Shown here one piece after another: positions 6,928-11,525 of a stretch of DNA of 11,525 bases. Source of the stretch: Planctomycetaceae bacterium (GTDB lineage Bacteria > Planctomycetota > Planctomycetia > Pirellulales > UBA1268). How positions within the stretch are numbered: the stretch's first letter is position 1; the number at the start of each line of letters is the position of its first letter. Under the pieces are notes generated by a model. That model was not told the DNA's origin. It saw nothing but the letters and a program-made list of their open reading frames with translations, and searched no databases. Location: assembly GCA_947440895.1 (NCBI GenBank), contig CANETO010000031.1, positions 1 through 11,525 of the forward strand. The letters are read 5' to 3'. Made by a program: the position numbers and the translations under genes.

Positions 6928-7071
6928 CCAGATGCTGAGGAGCCGGTCGGAGGCACGCGCAGGAGCCGGTGCACTTTGACTGCGCGAGTTCGCGCACCAT
7001 GCCCGTGGAGCCCGCAACGTCAAAGTCCGCCGGCGACGAGCATGCCGCAGACCGGCGGGCTGGATTCAGCA
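6928..7071. repeat. Palindromic intergenic repeat, copy 2
   Basis: This is the second copy of the element at 209-336, in the same orientation and again between convergent genes (ribD and the exported-protein gene). Its stem pairs TGCTGA (6933-6938) with TCAGCA (7066-7071), GCCGGTC (6942-6948) with GACCGGC (7050-7056), and GGCA (6952-6955) with 7043-7046. Further in, GCCGG (6965-6969) pairs with CCGGC (7030-7034) and ACTTTGAC (6973-6980) with GTCAAAGT (7019-7026). The outermost pairing (TGCTGA) is absent from copy 1. The apical part holds its own perfect hairpin, TGCGCGA-GT-TCGCGCA (6981-6996), unlike the apical sequence of copy 1. The pairings are seen directly; the biological role is not known. 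Confidence 0.78.
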
Positions 7072-7092
7072 CGCAGCAGCAGCGTCGGCTCC

Positions 7093-7170
7093 CGGACACG
7101 TTGGAAACGTGCCGCCACATTGGAGCACTCACGGACACGTTGGAAACTTGCCGCCACGTAGGAGCGGTCT
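7093..7170. repeat. 39-bp tandem repeat, two units, each with a small hairpin
   Basis: Two direct units with a period of 39 bases start at 7093 and 7132. Their first 35 bases differ at only three positions. Unit 1 contains the perfect hairpin CACGTT-GGA-AACGTG (7097-7111), and unit 2 carries one mismatch in the same stem (7136-7150). The second unit ends against the TAG of the minus-strand gene (7169-7171), so on that strand the repeats lie immediately after the stop. They may act as a 3'-end structure for that transcript or be a short minisatellite. Confidence 0.65.
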
Positions 7171-9565
7171 ACTTCGCCGGCATGTCCCGGATGACGTTCT
7201 GCCAGTGGGTCACCATGGCATCCGACTGGAACGACGTCTCGGTGACCGCAGCTCGCAGGGACTTGATCGCCTCAAACACGACCTTCGCCTGGGAGAGCGC
7301 ATCCTTCGCCTGCTCGTTCTCGTCGTCAGGGCCAAGTTCGGATTCCGGATCCACGGTGCCGTCACGCTGCTGGACACAGCCATAACGCGTGAGATAGACG
7401 ACCCACGGCTGCACGGCGTCGACGAGACCAGCAAAGTCGAGCGCCGTGGCGCCGACCAGCGGTTCCTCGAACTTGGAAAGTTGCGAGCCGGTTTCCAGAC
7501 GCGTTTCCAGCAGCAGCCGTCCAGCCTGCACCGGGATGAACGACAGCACTGCGGCATCGTCGCCGACGCCGATCGACGGCTGCACCTTGTCGTCGAGGCC
7601 GCTGTTGGCAAGCGGGAACGACCAGAGCGCTCCGCCCTCGACCTTGGTCTTCACCGGCTCAGGCACGCGGTATTCGGCGGGCACCGCGTCGGGATTGATC
7701 TCCCGGATCGCATCCACCAGTTCATCGGCGAGTTCAAAGAGATCGCTCATGCCTTCGCGAAAGAGCTTCGGGTCGTCGAGCCCCAGCACGATGGCGGGCT
7801 CCACCAATGGCAGGGGCTCGGCGGCGGACGGCAGTGACGCGTGCAGCCGTTTCGTGGTGCTCTTACCATCAATGACAAAGGCGACCTGTCCATCGGCCAG
7901 AGCCGGCAGAATCTTGGTCCGCACGATTCCGGCGAACTTTGCACCCAGTGGTGCGAGGTGCTCATCAACCTCCTCGATCTTCTCCCGATCGTCAGCATCG
8001 GCCTTGGGCAGCAGGTATTTCCGGAAGAACGACCAGCCCATATCCGCCCACGAGGCGAAGTCATCGAATTGCCCCGGGTCGTTCTTCACCCGGAAGGCAG
8101 CCGCCGCCAGCGGGGCGCCGCCGGTGTGTTCGAGTAGTTCCAGCCGCTTCGAGCCATCGAACGGCAGGTTTTTCGACCAGTCCCAGACATACCCCTCGTA
8201 GCCCTGCTCCGAGAGGTAGGAAAAGGCCATCCACGGCCCGGGCACGGGCAGCCGCCGTTTGTAGCCCTCGGCAACCTTGCCGAGGCTTTGGCGGGCCTCG
8301 TCGGCAGCCCCGTCAGGGAGATCGGCCAGATCGGCAATGGTGTCGCTCAGATCGGCGAGCTGTTCGATATCGGCAGCCGACGGTGCCAAGGCCTTCTGCA
8401 TCGACTCGCTCAGATAGGAGATGCCGGTGATCGGCTTGGCCTGATGGACCAGCAGCGGCTCGAAGGGCTTGGTGGCGAGTAACGCCCGACGATTACTCCC
8501 GGCCACGACCAACTTCTCAAGGTGATCGATCGAATCACCAATCGAGAGAATCACCCGGTCACCGATCACGCCGAGTCCAATCACCACTTCCAGGTCTTCC
8601 ACCTTGTCGAAGACCTTTTTCAACTCTTCCTCGGAATCCTCGAGGCCCGGGAACGCCTCGCGAATCAGGTTGGCGTCGGGCTTGAGCGTGAACGTGATCA
8701 CCTCGCCCCCGGCCACTTTCTGCCGCTTGAGCGACTCGGCGAGTTCGGGATTGGCCTGCGTGACGAGCTTGGCGAGCACCTCGATCCGCTTGAGTTGCGA
8801 CGTGGCGGCGTCGAGCTTGGTGGTCTTGAAACCCCAGACCACGTCGGGCACAACGATCTTGTCGACGTTCTCAGAGAGCGTTTTGACCACGAGCCGAGTC
8901 GCCAGTTCATCGGCGTTGATCTGCTCGGCAGCCTCGGCAGCCTGGAACCGCACCGGCATGACACGCGCTCCGCGTGCCCCATTCGTGGCTCCCTCTTCGT
9001 CGTCCTCGTCCTCATTCTCGTCGTCGTCGTCCATTTCCTCCCCATCGATGTCCTCGCCGAGACCGTCGATTTCGACGTCGATGGCGCGGAAGGAGACGTC
9101 TCCACTGGCCATTCGCAGCACCCCCGCTGCGTTCTGTGCCTGCTGGATCTTCTTGAGGAGTTCCACGAAGGTCACGCACGACGGATCGCCATAGACGAAG
9201 GTGTCGGTCGAGACCATGTCCTTGAGCAGTGCCAGAGCCTGTTCGTTCTCGGGAAGTTCCATGAACGTTTCAAGCATCGACAGCGGACTGCCGGGTTGCA
9301 GTTTCTGCTCGTCGATCGCCTCGATGCCGCGAACCACACCGGGCAGCTTTCGCAGCGCCGCCCAGACGTTGCTCTTCTCGAACCGGTCGTACTGCTCCCG
9401 GGCCCGCAGCGTTGCCGAGACAAACGCGGCATCCTCCGGGATCATGGCCACGCCAATGCCGGTGAGGGAATCTGCGGCCTCGACGCCGATTGCACACACG
9501 GCGAGGGTGGCGGCGAGGAGCGTGGGAACCATCAGTGGCACGAGCGTACGGATTGGGAAAAACAT
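7169..9565 (-). CDS. Large exported protein of unknown function
   Basis: This 798-residue protein begins with a signal peptide: Arg6, a hydrophobic core at about residues 8-28, and likely cleavage after GVEA (residue 30). It should be exported to the periplasm or cell surface. The mature part alternates helical charged segments with hydrophobic strands and has no membrane anchor, no catalytic motif and few Cys. A highly acidic Asp/Glu run lies at about residues 168-190, as a flexible, possibly metal-binding linker. The N-terminal region (IPEDAAFVSATLR) recalls secreted DUF3352-like proteins of planctomycetes and cyanobacteria, but I cannot confirm this. The ATG at 9565 is chosen because AAAGGA lies 8 bases upstream and the signal peptide starts there. 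The same frame stays open to 10132, but that part overlaps fhcD on the other strand and is not credible coding sequence. The gene is divergent from fhcD. Confidence 0.85.
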   Translation of the reverse strand: MFFPIRTLVPLMVPTLLAATLAVCAIGVEAADSLTGIGVAMIPEDAAFVSATLRAREQYDRFEKSNVWAALRKLPGVVRGIEAIDEQKLQPGSPLSMLETFMELPENEQALALLKDMVSTDTFVYGDPSCVTFVELLKKIQQAQNAAGVLRMASGDVSFRAIDVEIDGLGEDIDGEEMDDDDENEDEDDEEGATNGARGARVMPVRFQAAEAAEQINADELATRLVVKTLSENVDKIVVPDVVWGFKTTKLDAATSQLKRIEVLAKLVTQANPELAESLKRQKVAGGEVITFTLKPDANLIREAFPGLEDSEEELKKVFDKVEDLEVVIGLGVIGDRVILSIGDSIDHLEKLVVAGSNRRALLATKPFEPLLVHQAKPITGISYLSESMQKALAPSAADIEQLADLSDTIADLADLPDGAADEARQSLGKVAEGYKRRLPVPGPWMAFSYLSEQGYEGYVWDWSKNLPFDGSKRLELLEHTGGAPLAAAAFRVKNDPGQFDDFASWADMGWSFFRKYLLPKADADDREKIEEVDEHLAPLGAKFAGIVRTKILPALADGQVAFVIDGKSTTKRLHASLPSAAEPLPLVEPAIVLGLDDPKLFREGMSDLFELADELVDAIREINPDAVPAEYRVPEPVKTKVEGGALWSFPLANSGLDDKVQPSIGVGDDAAVLSFIPVQAGRLLLETRLETGSQLSKFEEPLVGATALDFAGLVDAVQPWVVYLTRYGCVQQRDGTVDPESELGPDDENEQAKDALSQAKVVFEAIKSLRAAVTETSFQSDAMVTHWQNVIRDMPAK

Positions 9566-9772
9566 CGTCGGCATCCTTTGACTTGTAGGCGGCGAACACG
9601 CAGACGGCAGTGTGTACGTCAAGGATCGCGGCTGGCCATGGAGAGCCGCACACGACACTGGATAGGATATGCGAAACCCACCCGCGGGGAGAACACGGAA
9701 TCTCTGCGGCCTCTGCCATAATCCCGTCCGATTTTCACGATTGCTTTCTCCGCCCACCGCAGGGACGCCGCC
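9566..9772. promoter_or_regulatory. Divergent intergenic region upstream of fhcD and the exported-protein gene
   Basis: These 207 bases lie between two divergent starts and should hold both promoters. Visible elements are a ribosome-binding site AGGGA (9761-9765) for fhcD, a CATAAT hexamer (9717-9722) that could be a weak -10 about 45 bases before the fhcD start, and a 6-bp inverted repeat GCGGCT/AGCCGC (9628-9633, 9644-9649). No matching -35 element was found for CATAAT, so no promoter is called precisely. Confidence 0.35.
9574..9579 (-). promoter_or_regulatory. Ribosome-binding site that decides the start of the exported protein
   Basis: On the minus strand AAAGGA (9579 to 9574) is followed by 8 bases and then the ATG at 9565-9563. 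A second in-frame ATG at 9574 overlaps this motif and would have no spacing, so 9565 is the better start. The signal peptide beginning at 9565 agrees. Confidence 0.6.
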
Positions 9773-10666
9773 ATGCTCATCGAATCGACGCAGATCGTGG
9801 ACACGTTCGCCGAGGCCTTTCGGCTTCGGTATGCACGGCTGCTCGTCACCGCGGCCGACGCCCACTGGCTCGATGCCGCAATCCGCGCCGCCTGCGGCTA
9901 CGGCACGAGCGTGATTGGCTGTGATGCCGAGATTGGCGTCGAACGCTGGCTTGAGCCAGCAAACACCCCCGACGGCCGTCCCGGTGCGGCGATTCTGGCC
10001 TGCGGTTTCTCCGCGGACGGCGTCGGGAAAGCGATCGCCAACCGCACCGCGCAGTGCCTGCTGACCTGCCCCACGGCCAGCGTCTTCGACGGTCTGCCGA
10101 CTGCGGAGGAACGCCGGCCGCTGGGAGGACACGTGCGATTCTTCGGCGACGGCTTCGAAAAGACGAAGGTGGTGGATGGTCGGCGGTATTGGCGGGTGCC
10201 GGTGATGGATGGCGAGTTTCTCGTGGAAGAGTCGGTGGGCATCGAAAAGGGCGTGGGTGGCGGAAACTTCATCCTTCAGGGCCGTTCGCTCGACGCAACG
10301 CTCGTCGCCGCCAGGCGAGCGGTGGACGCCATCGCCACGACACCGGGCACGATCACGCCCTTTCCTGGGGGCGTCGTCCGGTCAGGCAGCAAAGTTGGCT
10401 CACGCTATGAAGCCCTCCGCGCCTCGACGAATGAAGCGTTCTGTCCGTCGCTCGTGGGCCGCGTCGAGACCAGCCTCGTGGACGGGGCGACCTGTTGCCT
10501 GGAAATTGTCATCGACGGCGTGGACGAGACCGCGGTGGCAGCAGCCATGGAGGCTGGCATCCGCGCGGCAGTGGGCCCGGAGATCGTGGCCGTCTCGGCC
10601 GGAAACTATGGCGGGAAGCTGGGCAAGTTCCATTTCCATCTTCGCCAGATCCTCTCGGCTTCCTGA
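9773..10666 (+). CDS. fhcD: Formylmethanofuran:tetrahydromethanopterin formyltransferase
   Basis: This 297-residue cytoplasmic enzyme transfers a formyl group between tetrahydromethanopterin and methanofuran (or its bacterial analogue). In bacteria it is the D subunit of the formyltransferase/hydrolase complex, which releases formate at the end of H4MPT-linked formaldehyde oxidation. Family landmarks run the full length: an N-terminal IESTQIVDTFAEAF, then YGTSVIGCDAEIGVER (42-57), TPDGRPGAAIL, and FILQGRSLDATLVAARRAV. A glycine-rich TPFPGGVVRSGSKVGS (about 196-212) and a C-terminal GNYGGKLGKFHFHL follow. The length equals that of known Ftr proteins and nothing is missing. The ATG at 9773 has AGGGA 7 bases upstream. 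No fhcA, fhcB, fhcC or other C1 gene is in the window, so it is separated here from the rest of its pathway. Archaeal homologues are called ftr. Confidence 0.96.
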   Translation: MLIESTQIVDTFAEAFRLRYARLLVTAADAHWLDAAIRAACGYGTSVIGCDAEIGVERWLEPANTPDGRPGAAILACGFSADGVGKAIANRTAQCLLTCPTASVFDGLPTAEERRPLGGHVRFFGDGFEKTKVVDGRRYWRVPVMDGEFLVEESVGIEKGVGGGNFILQGRSLDATLVAARRAVDAIATTPGTITPFPGGVVRSGSKVGSRYEALRASTNEAFCPSLVGRVETSLVDGATCCLEIVIDGVDETAVAAAMEAGIRAAVGPEIVAVSAGNYGGKLGKFHFHLRQILSAS

Positions 10667-10667
10667 A

Positions 10668-10700
10668 CTGCGAGGCCACTGCGAATGGGCTTTCTCGCAG
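10668..10700 (+). terminator. Hairpin directly after fhcD
   Basis: CTGCGAG (10668-10674) and CTCGCAG (10694-10700) form a perfect 7-bp stem beginning 2 bases after the fhcD stop. GCC (10675-10677) and GGC (10688-10690) can extend it across a small TTT bulge. It sits where a terminator or attenuating structure would separate fhcD from the next gene 82 bases on, but there is no U-run. Confidence 0.35.
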
Positions 10701-10748
10701 GTGGATCAGTGTGGTATTTCCCGGCGACACCTCCCCGGGGACCCTCCG

Positions 10749-11525
10749 ATGCAAGAGCCCGCGACCGAAACCGTATCCGAGCCCACGACAGCGGCCACAC
10801 CCACTTCCCGACAGGACCTCGTGGTCCCTCCCCGCCAGTCGAGCCTGCCTCTGCTGCTGGGGGCGGTTCTCTGCGCTGGCACTGGGTTTGGACTCGTCTG
10901 GGCGTTCGGCGTGGGCCGCTCCACGGCTGGCGGACAGACGGCGACCACGGCACAGGATGACGCGCCGCTCGCAGCGGCCGGTCAGACTGAGATTGCGTTC
11001 ACGTCGCCAGCGGAAGCCGACGGAGGAACTGACACTGGCCAGACGGGTCGCGGCACCTGGGAGCCAAAGCCATTTCCTCCCGCCGATCCCAAGGCGGACC
11101 CTCCGCGGGCGATGAACGAGCCGGGCTGGCGGCCTCCCGCAGTACCAGCCTCCAGCCCGGAGACTCTCGACCGTTATCCGACGCGATCGGCAACCCTCGA
11201 GACTCCCGACAACAGTCTGCCGTCCGCGTCCCCGACCGATGGAGCAGCCTCGCGATTTACGGCTCCCGGCCGCTTTCCGGGCACGGGGAATGAACCGGTC
11301 AGGCTCGCCTCGGCCGAGTCGTCTCCCGAGGAAACGGCACTCGGCCCCGATTCTGGCGACTCTGAGCTGCCCGAGCAGGCTGTGACATCGTCTGATGCCT
11401 CCGTCCCAGATGCCTCCGTCCCAGATGCCTCCGTCCCAGAGGACACGTCCGAGACGCAACTGGAAGCCCACACACCTGGAGCATCAGGCGAGATCCCCGC
11501 GGACGACATGCTTGCTCCGAGGGCA
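10749..11525 (+). CDS. Single-pass membrane protein with long Pro/Ala/Ser/Thr-rich region (3' end outside window)
   Basis: An ATG at 10749 opens a frame that stays open for 259 codons to the window edge. GGGGA (10737-10741) lies 7 bases upstream. The protein has a short hydrophilic N terminus of about 32 residues and one hydrophobic segment at about 33-56 (LPLLLGAVLCAGTGFGLVWA). A low-complexity region follows, rich in Pro, Ala, Ser, Thr, Glu and Asp. This fits a type II membrane protein with a disordered periplasmic linker leading to a domain beyond the window; LysM or another wall-binding domain would be typical, but none is visible. Codons 216-230 encode three copies of DASVP. The gene follows fhcD by 82 bases on the same strand. 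Function is unknown. The reverse strand also has a long open frame here, but it shows repetitive, unnatural composition. Confidence 0.72.
   Translation, partial: MQEPATETVSEPTTAATPTSRQDLVVPPRQSSLPLLLGAVLCAGTGFGLVWAFGVGRSTAGGQTATTAQDDAPLAAAGQTEIAFTSPAEADGGTDTGQTGRGTWEPKPFPPADPKADPPRAMNEPGWRPPAVPASSPETLDRYPTRSATLETPDNSLPSASPTDGAASRFTAPGRFPGTGNEPVRLASAESSPEETALGPDSGDSELPEQAVTSSDASVPDASVPDASVPEDTSETQLEAHTPGASGEIPADDMLAPRA
11394..11438 (+). repeat. 15-bp in-frame tandem repeat, three units (DASVP x3)
   Basis: GATGCCTCCGTCCCA occurs three times head to tail without a mismatch at 11394, 11409 and 11424, encoding Asp-Ala-Ser-Val-Pro three times. Because the units are identical at DNA level and a multiple of three in length, this looks like a recent slippage expansion inside a disordered linker. 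Confidence 0.85.

Noticed and set aside
7093..7170. CRISPR array
   Set aside because: There are only two units, with no unique spacer between them (the repeat fills almost the whole period), and no cas genes.
9617..9622. TTGACG as -35 box for the exported-protein gene (minus strand)
   Set aside because: A good -35 match, but no -10-like hexamer lies 16-18 bases downstream.
8522..9721. 399-codon plus-strand open frame opposite the exported-protein gene
   Set aside because: It is antisense to a gene with signal peptide and ribosome-binding site. Its translation is His/Arg/Leu-rich with valine runs that mirror the acidic codons of the real gene.
9566..10132. N-terminal extension of the exported protein (987 residues if started at 10132)
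   Set aside because: The extension would overlap fhcD on the opposite strand, and a good ribosome-binding site plus a signal peptide mark 9565 as the start.
10509..11471. 320-codon minus-strand open frame at the right end
   Set aside because: The translation is a Gly/Arg-rich repetitive shadow crossing the end of fhcD. The plus-strand frame has a membrane segment, a ribosome-binding site and an in-frame repeat.

Overview
The window is GC-rich bacterial DNA that most resembles a planctomycete, probably of the Pirellulales type. This lineage call is inferred from gene content. It rests on a formylmethanofuran:H4MPT formyltransferase of the C1 pathway, long secreted and TPR-like proteins of unknown function, a SEC-C-like N-terminal cysteine motif, an HTTM membrane protein with a small partner, and loose gene packing with structured intergenic repeats. 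No phage, transposase, tRNA, rRNA or CRISPR was found.

Layout. Positions 1-93 hold the last 30 codons of a plus-strand gene. A 311-base gap (94-404) follows, with two perfect or near-perfect hairpins and copy 1 of a conserved palindromic repeat. Positions 405-3287 are a three-gene minus-strand operon. In transcription order it encodes a sigma-54-dependent activator with a degenerate receiver domain, a small two-helix membrane protein with an FSPDP motif, and an HTTM-domain membrane protein. The last two are coupled by an ATGA stop/start overlap. Across a 212-base divergent region, two plus-strand genes follow 13 bases apart: a 742-residue TPR-like protein (degenerate SEC-C motif at the N terminus, two WTPG motifs at the C terminus) and ribD, the bifunctional riboflavin deaminase/reductase. 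Positions 6882-7168 contain copy 2 of the palindromic repeat and a two-unit 39-bp tandem repeat. Then comes a minus-strand gene for a 798-residue exported protein of unknown function. Divergent from it is fhcD, followed by a gene with one membrane segment and a Pro/Ala/Ser/Thr-rich tail that runs off the window.

How the genes relate. RibD supplies flavin precursors, and FhcD acts in H4MPT-linked formaldehyde oxidation/C1 transfer. The HTTM protein and its partner look like a membrane pair whose expression may be tied to the activator encoded first in the same operon. The strongest unexplained signal is the repeated structured element at 209-336 and 6928-7071. Both copies lie between convergent genes and in the same orientation, and they preserve a long imperfect stem with two compensatory base-pair changes and an unrelated apical sequence.
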